From Collinsella aerofaciens (GTDB lineage: Bacteria; Actinomycetota; Coriobacteriia; Coriobacteriales; Coriobacteriaceae): a DNA stretch of 64,000 nucleotides. The stretch is taken from contig NZ_JAQLDU010000002.1 of the NCBI RefSeq assembly GCF_028209625.1, positions 62,001-126,000 of the forward strand. The letters are read 5' to 3'. Of this stretch, positions 23,545 to 33,019 are shown in pieces (position 1 is the first letter of the stretch; each line of letters opens with the position of its first letter). The translations under genes were made by a program, and so were the position numbers. Under the pieces are notes generated by a model. That model ran no database searches and had not been told where the DNA came from. It saw only the letters and a program-made list of their open reading frames with translations.

Positions 23545-26500
23545 CTACCGACGCTTGGTAAACACGAACACACCGATGACTGCGAGACCGATCACGCCGG
23601 CCGCCACGCCAACAATGGCGAGCGGGTTGAAGCCAGACTCCTGTGCCGGAGCAGCAGCGGACTTCTTAGCAGCGGTCGTAGCAGACGAGCCCGTATCGGA
23701 CTTGCCATCCTTCTTGCCGGACTTATCGGAATCCTTCTTGGAATCCTTATCGTCCTTGGTCTCGGTCGTGGTGGTCGTGGAGACCGGCTTCTGACCCGGC
23801 GAGACAGCACCGCCGGACTGCTGCCCGTTCGTACCGTTGCCAGAACCGGAGCCGCCATTGCCGCCAGAACCGCCGTTGTTGTCAGCGGCCTTCTTGATCC
23901 ACTTGGCATACAGCGTCATATCAGCCGTCACCGCAACGCTAAAGTCATACGCCTTTGTACAAGCTTCATCGGTGTACCAACCAGCGAAGGTATAGCCCTC
24001 GCGCGTCGGATCGGTCGGCTTGCTGACAGTCGAGCCCGAAGCGGGGGTCTGACCATTGACCGACGAGCCGCCCTGAGCATCAAACTTGACGCGATGTGCC
24101 TGAGATTTCACACAGAAGAGATGGCCCGAATCGTTGGTGTAATACAGATTGCCGAACTGATCGCAGACAACCGAGGCCATGCAATAGTTGGCATATCCAG
24201 AACCGGGAACGAACACCTCGGTTGCCTCGGCATCGCCCAGCTTGTACATGTACACGCCACCGCCGGTAGTGTAGTTAGGCCAATTGCCCTTGGCGCCGTT
24301 CAAGGTGAAATATACGTACGTCTCGCCATCATGCGTTGAGACGAGCGGCGTGCCCTTGGACTCAAAGCCAAGCTCTTCGCCATCGGCCTTCGTAATCTGC
24401 TTCACACTCATATCGGAGAGGTCAATGATCGAAAGCAGGCCCTTAGCCTTAGCCTTAGCCTTGGCCTTAGCCTTCCAATTGTTCACGGTTGTCCCGCCAA
24501 TAAAAGCATACTTACCACTGAAAACGGGCGTCGAAGTCGAATAAGCGGCAAACTGAACTTTCGCGGCCTCAGTAATGGAACCATCGGAACCAATGGTCAG
24601 CTTGTGCAACGTACCATCGTCGCGCGTAACAGCATATATATAACCGTCATGAACGGTAAGCGCCGAACGGATGTTGCCACCAGACAGCTTAATCGAACCA
24701 ACAAGCTTTGACAGATCGGCAGAATACACGCGCACCTGGCCATAGTCGCCGCCAACGACATAGTAGCCATTTACCATCAGGCCGCCAGACCAGTAGTAAC
24801 CTCCGTCAGCGACGGAGGCGCTACCGGCGATGGCGCCCGTGTGAATATTGATGCGCCTGACCGTACCGTTTTGCACGTCATTGCCATTGCCAGACCAATA
24901 ATCAAGGGTGTTGATATAGACGTAGTCGCCGTCAACGGTCAACGAAGACAGGTTCTGCTTCGTAAATGCATCGGAATACCAAAGCGTCTCAAACGTTTTC
25001 GCCGAAACAGCCTGCAGATAGCCGCCGGAAAGCGGAATCAAAATAATGCCTTGCGCAATAACAGGACGGCAGGTGGTATCCATGGAAGAGCCAAGCTCAA
25101 GAGATCGCAGAACGGAACCCGTCTCGGGATCAATCTCATTCAGGACAGCATTCCACGTCTTTCCACCCCATACCGAAGCGCCCGTGACAAGGTATACCTT
25201 TCCGTTCGCGACAATGGGGTCAGACGCAGAGGCGCTTGCACCTGCCTTCTGCTGCTCTTCGGTCAGAAGATTAAGTGCCCAAGAAGGCGTATCGGTCTTT
25301 GTTGTAGGCGTAAGGGCGTCCGTCGAGGATCCCGAGCCGCCGTTCGCAAAACCATTCCATGCCGCATCGACATCGGGATGCTCCGTTCCGGGATTGGTAG
25401 CAGGAGCCGTCGAGGGCTTCTGCGTGCCGTCACCCTTAACATAACGGAACTCGACGCAATCGCCGTTCTTGAGGTAGTAGCTCGGAGCACCGACGCTCGC
25501 ATACCCATTGTTTACAAAGAACGACCAGTAGCTGTACGGCGCGGCGCTCGTTGTGCTCAGCACGCGGCCATCGGGCATCGTCGCACTCGTAAGACCCCAT
25601 GCATTTGCTTCGAGGTTCGTGCAACCGGCAGCCGTCATAAGCTGCTCGAGCACCGACTCGGCCGTCGTGTCTTCGTCGGCAGGAAGCGTGAGCTCGGTCA
25701 AGGGCGCCACCGATTGCTCGGTATAATTGCCGTCAGCATCACTTGCGGAAACGCCCGTGACCTTGGCCGTCACCGTAATGGTCTTGCCCTCGTTCGGGTT
25801 GTCGAGCCCCGTCGTTCCCTTGACGTTTACCGTCGCAGAAACATCCAAGCCGGCAAGCACCGCGTAGTCCGAATTGTCGGGATAGCGCTCGGCATAACGG
25901 GCAAAACGCTCACTCTTCAGACGGCCGCTAATTGTGACTTTCGTGTTGTATTCGGGCTGAGTGAAGATAAGGTTCTCATGCGCGATAACCCTCGGTTTGC
26001 TCGACTTGAGCAAACGATAGGTGTTCTCCGTGCCGCCGGGGAGCTCACTGAACACGAAGCCGTAGTGGCCTGCAGCCTCTTCGGAGGAATAGCACCAGTT
26101 AACTGCATATCCCTGACCGTACACCTTCAACGGCGCATGCAAGTTCCCCGTTACATTGGACGCATCCTGCCCGTCAAGAATACCCTGAGAGAATGTTGAC
26201 TTTGCAAGGCTCAGGTGGAACAGCTCGGCATCGAGCTCGTTCTGGTCCTGCGGGGCAATCGCAAAATCGAGGGTCTTACTAGCCGTGACCTCGGCGTTAG
26301 ACTTATCGGTCACCGTGAGGGTGATCTTGGTCTTCGCTGCCTCGGTGCCAGGCAGCGGCTGATAGACCGTGCCCTTGTAACCGTTGAACGTGATGTCATC
26401 GGTGCTGGCGGAGTACTTGACCTCGTAATACTTGCCGTCGATTTTGAGCGTGCTCGTGCGCGGCATCTGCAGGTCGGCGGTCAAGCCGTCCTTGTTGGCG

Positions 26501-29500
26501 GGCGCGTCGGTGCCGGAGTACTTGATGTTGCCGTAGGTAAAGGCCGCATCGACCTTCTCCTGCAGCGCCTTCTTGTCGGCAGCGACCTTCTCGGGATCGC
26601 CCTTGACGGTCACGGTGAAGTCGTGCGAGCCGGCAAGCTTGATGTCGCCGCTCGTAACCGTAACCTTGGCGGTCAGCGTCACGTCGCGATCGCTCGATGC
26701 GCGCGAAACCTTACCCGTCTTATCTTCCCAGCTATACCCAGAAACAAACAGGCGCTCGGTGTCGGAGCTTGTCCATTCAACAGAGAATTTCTTTGCGGAA
26801 CCCGCCTTGTACGGAAGCGTGACATTTTGGGTCACGCCATCGGCGGACTCGCCCGCCGCGTAGCCAATCTGCAGGGATTCGGCAGCACTGTCAAGAAGGT
26901 CTTGCAGTTTAGCCTCGTCCCAAGCAACCTGCACCGACTTGTTGGGCAGGTAATACTCGGTCTTGCCATCACGTGACAGTTCAAACGCCACATCGGCGCT
27001 ACGCAGACCGTCGATGTTGTAACCGGTGTAGTCGTTGGGGTCAATGAAGAAGAACGTCACATCGCCGTTGGTCTTATCCTGGGCGTCGGAGATGCCGACC
27101 GTGGCCTTGGCGTCCTCTGCCTTAAAGGCAACGCCGTCCTCGGAGACCTTGACGTCAATATCGGTGAAGCCCAAATCGGCAAGCTGCGCCTTCAGCGCAT
27201 CATTGACGTTGCCGCCCTTGGCGCTGTAATCAACAGCGATCTGCTTATTGGCATCGTTGAGCTTTTGGACTGCAGCCTCAAGCGAGCCCGCGGCGATAAC
27301 CTTGTTGGTGGAGACGAGCTCGACCGTCGAGCCTCCGCTCGTGGCGACAGCCTTCAGATACTTGCCCGTGGCTGAAGCCGAAACCGTCGCCTCGGCGCCC
27401 GACATATCGGGCAGCAGCGTCCAGTCAGCCGCCGGAGCCTTCGCATCGTCTGCCGCATACCAGGCAACAGTCGCCTGGTCGGTGACATCGATGCCATTGG
27501 TGGCCGAACCGTCGGCGCGCTTGGCCTGCGCCGTCGCCTTAACGCTATCGCCCGAGACGAGATGGGTCGATTCGCTATTGATCTGCGGCGTAGTGGTCAC
27601 GCGCAACAGGTTATACTCCCCCGCCGCGGTAACGCTATCGGACGAAACCCATTCAACCGTGTTGTCGAGAGCGCTCGCCGTAACTTTGATGCGCTTGCCA
27701 ACAAGCGCGTCCGAAATGGTCAGGCTGCCATCGGTCGTATCGATGCCGTCGGAGAGCTCGGTCCATTCGGCATCGCCCTCGCCCTTGGCATACCACGCCA
27801 TGGTGAGCTCGGCATCGTCGGGCACGTCCTTGGTCGAGCCCGACCAGCTACCCGGAACCTGCACGCTCGGTGTGATCTTTGAGCCCACGCTGAGCGTAAC
27901 GTTCTTATCGGCAAGCTCAATGCCCGCCAGCTTGTACTGGCCCTTAAGCGTCACGGGGCCGAGCGGGGCAACGGACTGCGTGCCGCCGTAGGAGCTCTTC
28001 TTCTGCGTGCTGGAGACAGTTTTTTCGCTCGTCACCTTCACGCGCAGGTACTTGCCGGCATAGGCGGCGTCAACGGTATAGGCGGTCTCGGTAGCACCGG
28101 GGATATCGGTATAGGCGGAGTCGTAGCTCGAGCTGCTGTTTGCATACTGCCACTGGTAGGTCACGTTATCGGTGCGGTCGATATAGTGATAGTTGGAGCC
28201 GTCCTTTTTGCGCACCTTAGTCTTGAGCGTATCGCCTACGCGCACGCCATTGGTAGCGGGAGAACCCTCGAACTGCACGTCGTAAAGCTCAACTTGGCCA
28301 GCGACGGAAACGGGACCCACCGCATAGTACGGCTTCTGCTCGCCATAGCCGCCGTTGGCCTTGGCCACGACGCAGTAGCCCTTAAGGGCGGCGGTCACCG
28401 TCAGGGTGTTACCGGTCTCACCCTTGATAGGCGTGTCGCACTTGCTTGCGGTGTTCGAGGTGCCCTTATACCACTGCCACGTGACATGCGAATCGGCGGT
28501 AACGTCGGTGGAACCCGCCTTGGCGGTCGCCGTAATCGTAGAACCAACCTCGACTTTGCCCGAAGTCGGGCTCATAGTCACGCTCGTAACATTAATTGAA
28601 CCGGTAGCCGCAACGAGAGCGCCCGTGTTGTTGGCCATGCTCGAAGAGCCGATCTTCGAGGACACCTTGCACTTGAGGTACTTGCCACCTAAAGCGTCGG
28701 TAAGCTCGAGGGTCTCACCCGTGGCACCCGCAATGTCGGTATACGTGCCACTCTTGGTGTCAGAGCTCTGCCACTGATAGTTGAGCTTGCTCGCGTCGAC
28801 GAACGCGCCGTACGCGCCGCCTTTCTCCTTAGCGCGGGCCTTAGCGGTATCCCCCACCGCAAAGACGCTCGTATCGTCCTTGGTATTGATGATGGACACG
28901 GCCGAAATCTCGACCGCACCGGCCTGTTTGACCTTGCTGGAAGTGGTCTTGTTCACCGTGTTGACGCCAGCGTTGGCCTCGACCCTGATGTACTTGCCCT
29001 CAAGGTCGTCGCCCACCACGAGCGAAGCACCCGTCTCGCCCTCGATCTTGGTAAAGCCCGAGTACTGCGAGGTGGATGCGGACCACGTGTAGGTAACCTT
29101 GGCGTCGGCGGGGGCTTGCTGATAATAGCTTATGTACGGAGTCGCCGTCAGGGTATCACCTATGCTCGGCGTGTCGCTATTCAGCTTGACGCTGTTAAGC
29201 TCCATCTGACCGGCGCCCAGCACGGGGCCAGGAATGTAGTTGGCATTGATGCCCGAGCCGGAAGAAACGGACGGACCATAGTAGTCCTTGCCATCAACCG
29301 TTACCTTGCAGATGAAGTATTTGCCTTCCATCGCGGCGGTGACGGCGAGCGACTGCTCGTGGCCTACGACCTCGGTGTAGTCGGCGACATTGCTGCTGGC
29401 CCTAGTCGTACCGGCGAGCCAGGTGTAAGTCCAAGTGCCGGGATTGGCAACGGACTCAGTCGAAGTGCCGTACCAGTCGTCCTCGACCTCATCGTACATA

Positions 29501-30018
29501 TTTGCCCAAAGCGTCTCACCGGCCTTGAGCGCGCCCGACTTCGTGGAATAGGAGCTGTCCTTATCCTTGGTATCCTGGATGAAGACCTTGGCCTCGCTCG
29601 AAAGCGTTGTGGCAGACGCGGCGGCAACGGCGTTCTTCTGCTCCGAAGCAGCAGGCGTCGCAGCAGAGTTCTCGGACTCAGTCGCGTTGCCTGCGGCGGT
29701 GTCGGCACCATTCGCGGCACTCGCAGTTGCGCCCTGATCTGCGCCGGCGTCATCGGCAGCGGCGCTCGCCGCCGCACTGTTCGCGCCGGTGTCGGCAGCG
29801 GTGCCATCGTCGGCCGCCGCGCCCTCGCCGCCCGTCGCAGCCTGCGCCACGGCCTCGGCAATGCCCTCGGCGCCCTCGGCCCAAAGTTGCGCCGGCGTGG
29901 TGCCAAAAGCCATGGCAAAAGCCAGGAACGCCACCAGACCGCGCTTGGCTACGCCGCGGGCAATCGCTCCATGACGACGCCACGAGGCGCGTTGGCACTC
30001 ATCCTCAAACATATCCAT
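23545..30018 (-). CDS. Giant surface protein: Ig-like repeats, DUF4430, beta-propeller, InlB repeat, C-terminal anchor
   Basis: 2157 aa. Approximate order: export signal (GLVAFLAFAMAFGTTPAQLWA, residues 28-48), Ala/Asp-rich linker to ~140, about eight Ig-like repeats ending in patterns such as GKYLRVKV (140-920), atrophied Ig-type repeats (920-1400), DUF4430 (1416-1529; SYWSFFVNNGYASVG, YYLKNGDCVEFRYV), PQQ-like beta-propeller (1586-1963), InlB-type repeat (1973-2043; GYTFAGWYTDEACTKAYDF), Ser/Lys linker, membrane helix and KRR tail. No LPxTG seen. ATG 30018 has AGGAGA just upstream; ATG 30099, with a weaker site, would add 27 residues. A cobalamin riboswitch-like leader precedes it, suggesting extracellular B12 or corrinoid binding (inferred). 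Confidence 0.85.
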   Translation of the reverse strand: MDMFEDECQRASWRRHGAIARGVAKRGLVAFLAFAMAFGTTPAQLWAEGAEGIAEAVAQAATGGEGAAADDGTAADTGANSAAASAAADDAGADQGATASAANGADTAAGNATESENSAATPAASEQKNAVAAASATTLSSEAKVFIQDTKDKDSSYSTKSGALKAGETLWANMYDEVEDDWYGTSTESVANPGTWTYTWLAGTTRASSNVADYTEVVGHEQSLAVTAAMEGKYFICKVTVDGKDYYGPSVSSGSGINANYIPGPVLGAGQMELNSVKLNSDTPSIGDTLTATPYISYYQQAPADAKVTYTWSASTSQYSGFTKIEGETGASLVVGDDLEGKYIRVEANAGVNTVNKTTSSKVKQAGAVEISAVSIINTKDDTSVFAVGDTAKARAKEKGGAYGAFVDASKLNYQWQSSDTKSGTYTDIAGATGETLELTDALGGKYLKCKVSSKIGSSSMANNTGALVAATGSINVTSVTMSPTSGKVEVGSTITATAKAGSTDVTADSHVTWQWYKGTSNTASKCDTPIKGETGNTLTVTAALKGYCVVAKANGGYGEQKPYYAVGPVSVAGQVELYDVQFEGSPATNGVRVGDTLKTKVRKKDGSNYHYIDRTDNVTYQWQYANSSSSYDSAYTDIPGATETAYTVDAAYAGKYLRVKVTSEKTVSSTQKKSSYGGTQSVAPLGPVTLKGQYKLAGIELADKNVTLSVGSKITPSVQVPGSWSGSTKDVPDDAELTMAWYAKGEGDAEWTELSDGIDTTDGSLTISDALVGKRIKVTASALDNTVEWVSSDSVTAAGEYNLLRVTTTPQINSESTHLVSGDSVKATAQAKRADGSATNGIDVTDQATVAWYAADDAKAPAADWTLLPDMSGAEATVSASATGKYLKAVATSGGSTVELVSTNKVIAAGSLEAAVQKLNDANKQIAVDYSAKGGNVNDALKAQLADLGFTDIDVKVSEDGVAFKAEDAKATVGISDAQDKTNGDVTFFFIDPNDYTGYNIDGLRSADVAFELSRDGKTEYYLPNKSVQVAWDEAKLQDLLDSAAESLQIGYAAGESADGVTQNVTLPYKAGSAKKFSVEWTSSDTERLFVSGYSWEDKTGKVSRASSDRDVTLTAKVTVTSGDIKLAGSHDFTVTVKGDPEKVAADKKALQEKVDAAFTYGNIKYSGTDAPANKDGLTADLQMPRTSTLKIDGKYYEVKYSASTDDITFNGYKGTVYQPLPGTEAAKTKITLTVTDKSNAEVTASKTLDFAIAPQDQNELDAELFHLSLAKSTFSQGILDGQDASNVTGNLHAPLKVYGQGYAVNWCYSSEEAAGHYGFVFSELPGGTENTYRLLKSSKPRVIAHENLIFTQPEYNTKVTISGRLKSERFARYAERYPDNSDYAVLAGLDVSATVNVKGTTGLDNPNEGKTITVTAKVTGVSASDADGNYTEQSVAPLTELTLPADEDTTAESVLEQLMTAAGCTNLEANAWGLTSATMPDGRVLSTTSAAPYSYWSFFVNNGYASVGAPSYYLKNGDCVEFRYVKGDGTQKPSTAPATNPGTEHPDVDAAWNGFANGGSGSSTDALTPTTKTDTPSWALNLLTEEQQKAGASASASDPIVANGKVYLVTGASVWGGKTWNAVLNEIDPETGSVLRSLELGSSMDTTCRPVIAQGIILIPLSGGYLQAVSAKTFETLWYSDAFTKQNLSSLTVDGDYVYINTLDYWSGNGNDVQNGTVRRINIHTGAIAGSASVADGGYYWSGGLMVNGYYVVGGDYGQVRVYSADLSKLVGSIKLSGGNIRSALTVHDGYIYAVTRDDGTLHKLTIGSDGSITEAAKVQFAAYSTSTPVFSGKYAFIGGTTVNNWKAKAKAKAKAKGLLSIIDLSDMSVKQITKADGEELGFESKGTPLVSTHDGETYVYFTLNGAKGNWPNYTTGGGVYMYKLGDAEATEVFVPGSGYANYCMASVVCDQFGNLYYTNDSGHLFCVKSQAHRVKFDAQGGSSVNGQTPASGSTVSKPTDPTREGYTFAGWYTDEACTKAYDFSVAVTADMTLYAKWIKKAADNNGGSGGNGGSGSGNGTNGQQSGGAVSPGQKPVSTTTTTETKDDKDSKKDSDKSGKKDGKSDTGSSATTAAKKSAAAPAQESGFNPLAIVGVAAGVIGLAVIGVFVFTKRR
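24441..24474 (-). repeat. In-frame hexanucleotide repeat coding for (Ala-Lys)n
   Basis: Tandem CCTTAG units (plus strand; one unit is CCTTGG) code for a KAKAKAKAKAK stretch in the beta-propeller of the giant protein. Slippage would change length by two residues without breaking the frame. Confidence 0.75.
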
Positions 30019-30159
30019 TTGTCTCCTATTGTCTGAACTTGGGACATTGCCCAGCGGCTGCCCCACGTCATCGCGCATGTTGCGCTCGAGTTCCCCCATC
30101 GGGGTCCCCCTTCCCTCCAGAGCCCAACGCGTACCGGCGGCATGCGCCGCGGTCGCGCA

Positions 30160-30335
30160 CAAGATGGGAGGCGATCCGACTTAACCTTACCGACCCGGGC
30201 GCGCCGTCCGATCTGCGACGCGAACATCCCGGGCCAAGAGGAATTACGGTTACTGGTACAGCCGAGGACTTGCACCCCGATTCTCCCAAACGCGCAGGAA
30301 AACCGCGCATTCGTGCGTCTCCGCACCACCATCTA
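30160..30335 (-). promoter_or_regulatory. Cobalamin (adenosylcobalamin-type) riboswitch
   Basis: Read on the minus strand, the conserved core is present: GGGAGAATCGGGGTGCAAGT (30287 down), then CC and CGGC, then TGTACCAGTAACCGTAA (30260-30244), matching the family pattern GGGAA..GGTGnAAnTCC...CTGTnCCnGnAACnGTAA. A hairpin closed by GCCCGGG/CCCGGGT follows, then AAGTCGGATCGCCTCCC (30183-30167), which fits a B12 box. The 5' side has short stems (GTGCG/CGCAC; TGCGCG/CGCGCG-like). It lies 140 nt before the start codon of the giant DUF4430 protein. This is pattern reading, not a covariance-model hit. Confidence 0.75.
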
Positions 30336-30344
30336 GGCCATCGA

Positions 30345-30372
30345 TTATTACTGTCAGTATGGTAGCACGCAA
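30345..30372 (-). promoter_or_regulatory. Candidate sigma-70 promoter for the riboswitch operon
   Basis: Minus strand: TTGCGT (30372-30367), 16-nt spacer, TAATAA (30350-30345), placing transcription start just before the riboswitch. Confidence 0.45.
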
Positions 30373-30462
30373 AAGGGCCCCGCACGCAGGCGAAGCCCAA
30401 GGTAAAAGCTATGGTTTGCGATAGGAAGGGCTGTCGGCGGACCTTGCAAGAATAGCCCGTTT

Positions 30463-30616
30463 CAAAACTATGCCGGATTACGGGGATGATTCAGCACCTC
30501 GCAACCATATCTGCCATTTTCGAAAACCAACGACTCATCTACCTGCGGTTTTAAAAGCGCGAATTTCGGCATGGTCGAGGTTCGGCACTCCAGCCCCGTA
30601 AACCGGCATAGTTTTG
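30463..30616. repeat. 154-bp intergenic element with 23-bp terminal inverted repeats
   Basis: Ends 30463-30485 and 30594-30616 are inverted repeats matching at 22 of 23 positions (left end CAAAACTATGCCGGATTACG). The interior has no ORF. It lies between the UbiB gene end and the riboswitch operon promoter; nothing else was identified in the rest of 30373-30682. Confidence 0.75.
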
Positions 30617-30682
30617 TTCGGACCAGCCCACGCCGGCGCGACGCAAGGCAAAATAACCCGTTTCCCCGACCCCGGGAAATCG

Positions 30683-32446
30683 TTAATGCTTGCCGCCGTG
30701 ACTGTTGCGCCAGATCTCGCGGCCCAGCATCAGCGCCAGCACCAGCGCGCTCACGTAGCCCATAAAGCCAATGACCGGGATACCAAACACGACCGGCTCG
30801 ATGCGCGCGTAGTACACCACCGACGAGCCGATAAACAGGCCGGCGATTACAATTGCCATCGACATGCGATCGATAATTCCGCCCAGCTGTCGCAGCGCCT
30901 TATCGCTGCTCATAATCTGCGTGTTCACCTTAAGCTGGCCACGCGTGAGCATGCGCGACGCCAAGCCCAGATACTCGGCCGCCTCGAGCGAGCCTTTTGC
31001 CGCGCGATAGCTGCTCGCGGCAAGATCGCGCCCCATATCGCGCATGCGCGCATAGGTGCTCTTCTCGTTTTTGATGTGCGTCTGGATAATCTGGATCATG
31101 TTGACGTTGGGCATGTACTCGGTCAGCAGACCCTCGAGTGTCACCATGCCGCGGGCAAACATCGTCACCACACTCGGCAGCTCAACGTCGTTTTTGCGCG
31201 CCAGGTTTAGCAGCGAGGTCAAAAACTCGCCGATATCCAGGTCCTTAAGGTCGAGGCCCGCAAAGTCGGCAACGATAAAGTCCAAATCGGACAGAAAGGC
31301 CGAATGGTCGAGCTCGGCCGAGTCGCCGCGCGTCACGGCAAAGCGCATAAGCGAATCCTTGAGCTTGGGGACGTCACCCTCGGCCACGGCGAAAATCATG
31401 TCCTTAACGATACCGCGGTCGTGGCTCGACATGCGCCCAACCATGCCCAGGTCAATAAAGTAGACGATGCCGTCCTTAAGAATGATGTTTCCCGCATGCG
31501 GGTCGGCATGGAAAAAGCCGTCGTCGAGCACCTGCGTCGAATAGTCCTCGACAATCGCCGAGCCGATCTTTTCCAGGTCATAGCCCTCGGCCACCAGGCG
31601 CTCGGGATCGGCAATCGAGATGCCGTCAATGTAGTCCATGACCACGACATGCTCGGTGCAAAGGTCCAGGTAAGATTTGGGACACGACACGCCGCGCACG
31701 CTCTTATGGAACTCATAGAAATCGTTGAGGTTTTTGGCCTCGGCCAAAAAGTTGGTCTCCTCGCGAAACGAGGTCCACAGCTCCTCGACCACGCCATGCA
31801 AGTCCACAAACTGATCGGTATTGACAAACTTTGAGACGATGCGCACCACCGAGCGAATGATGTCGATGTCCTGAGCCATCACCTGCTGCGCACCGGGGCG
31901 CTGCACCTTAACGGCCACGTCCTCGCCGGTCACCAGGCGGGCGCGGTGCACCTGTGCAAGAGAAGCGCTTCCGAGCGGGTTGGGATCGATCGCGTCGAAC
32001 ATCTGCCCCAGGCGCTGGCCGTACTCCTCTTCCAGACACCGGAGCACTACCTCATACGGCACCGGCTCTACATCGGAGCGCAGACGACGCAGCTCGTCGC
32101 AAAACCGCTGCGGCAAAATCTCGGAGCGGTTAGCCAGAATCTGCCCCATCTTGACGAACATAGGGCCGAGCTCTTCAAGCAGACGACGCAGGCGCACCGG
32201 CGTGAGGTTGTCCCACACGCGATACTTTTTGATCAGGCGAACGATCTGCCCAATGCGCTCACGACGACCTGCCGGCGTGAGCTGGTATTCCTCATCCGGC
32301 GCCATCGCGTCGGGCTCCTCGGGGACCATATCGACAGCGCGCGGCTTCTTGCGAGCGCCCGAGACGGCGGCATCGACCTCGTCGACAACCGCCGCCTCGT
32401 CACCCAAGGGATCTTGATTGTTGTAATCGGTGGTGGAATCTGCCAT
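30683..32446 (-). CDS. ABC1/AarF/UbiB-family atypical kinase
   Basis: 587-aa UbiB-type protein. Family features: ELGPMFVKMGQILANRSEILP with the KxGQ motif in the nucleotide-binding N-extension, an Ala-rich loop SLAQVHRARL, AVKVQRPGA with the Lys, VVVMDYIDG, the catalytic-loop HADPHAGNI, and YFIDLGMVGRM with the DLG variant of DFG. Two hydrophobic helices at the C-terminus anchor it (AIVIAGLFIGSSVVYYA; FGIPVIGFMGYVSALVLALML). UbiB proteins support isoprenoid lipid or quinone metabolism and lipid transport; the exact role here is unknown. It starts 8 nt after the small coiled-coil gene, so they form an operon. Confidence 0.9.
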   Translation of the reverse strand: MADSTTDYNNQDPLGDEAAVVDEVDAAVSGARKKPRAVDMVPEEPDAMAPDEEYQLTPAGRRERIGQIVRLIKKYRVWDNLTPVRLRRLLEELGPMFVKMGQILANRSEILPQRFCDELRRLRSDVEPVPYEVVLRCLEEEYGQRLGQMFDAIDPNPLGSASLAQVHRARLVTGEDVAVKVQRPGAQQVMAQDIDIIRSVVRIVSKFVNTDQFVDLHGVVEELWTSFREETNFLAEAKNLNDFYEFHKSVRGVSCPKSYLDLCTEHVVVMDYIDGISIADPERLVAEGYDLEKIGSAIVEDYSTQVLDDGFFHADPHAGNIILKDGIVYFIDLGMVGRMSSHDRGIVKDMIFAVAEGDVPKLKDSLMRFAVTRGDSAELDHSAFLSDLDFIVADFAGLDLKDLDIGEFLTSLLNLARKNDVELPSVVTMFARGMVTLEGLLTEYMPNVNMIQIIQTHIKNEKSTYARMRDMGRDLAASSYRAAKGSLEAAEYLGLASRMLTRGQLKVNTQIMSSDKALRQLGGIIDRMSMAIVIAGLFIGSSVVYYARIEPVVFGIPVIGFMGYVSALVLALMLGREIWRNSHGGKH

Positions 32447-32454
32447 CTGCGCTG

Positions 32455-32871
32455 CTACTCGGCCTCTTCGGCGTCCTCTGCGTCGTCGGGTTCAACGGAC
32501 TCGACGGGCACCGAGGTCACGTTGTCCTCGACCGAATCGACGATGTCGCGCACATGGGCCAGGAAGGCCGTGCGCTCGGGGGCGGTCATAACGCGGACGC
32601 GAGCCAGGATGAGCTCGTCGAGCACGCGCTGTGCCGCAGTCTCGCCCTGCATGCCCAGGCGCTCGGTCAGGTCGGAGATGGTGCCGCCCGCCTGCTCGAA
32701 CATATCGGACACGCTGCGAGCGATATCGGGGGTGCCGGCATCCTTGCGGACCTGCTCGCCCTTGGTACCGAGGTCGTCGAGAACCTTCTTGCCGCCCTCG
32801 ACGGCAACGGCAGCGGCGCCGAAGCCCACGTTGATGGCACCGTTAACAAGCTGATCGAGTTTCATAACCAT
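32455..32871 (-). CDS. Small phasin-like helical protein, operon partner of UbiB
   Basis: 138 aa, mostly helical with an acidic C-terminus (EPDDAEDAEEAE). The N-terminal MVMKLDQLVNGAINVGFGAAAVAVEGGKKVLDDLGTKGEQVRKD looks like a phasin or polyhydroxyalkanoate-associated helix, a type of small protein often found beside ubiB genes. GGAG lies 6 nt before ATG 32871. Function is unknown; association with UbiB or with the membrane is inferred from context. Confidence 0.7.
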   Translation of the reverse strand: MVMKLDQLVNGAINVGFGAAAVAVEGGKKVLDDLGTKGEQVRKDAGTPDIARSVSDMFEQAGGTISDLTERLGMQGETAAQRVLDELILARVRVMTAPERTAFLAHVRDIVDSVEDNVTSVPVESVEPDDAEDAEEAE

Positions 32872-33019
32872 GGTTGGCTCCAATCATGAACAACTGCATT
32901 GGACTTCTTGTACCCAAGATTGAGTGAACGACACAAAATCGTTTTACCGCCAAGATAGAAATCGAGCGGGCCAAAGCCTTTGACGGCGTTTGCCCCGCTC
33001 GTTCGCTGCAAGGTTGCCT

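Noticed and set aside
24300-30000. Regular Ig-like repeats considered as possible recombination-derived DNA repeats or CRISPR-like array
   Set aside because: Repeats are at protein level only; DNA units are divergent and ~90 codons long, with no short identical repeats and spacers.
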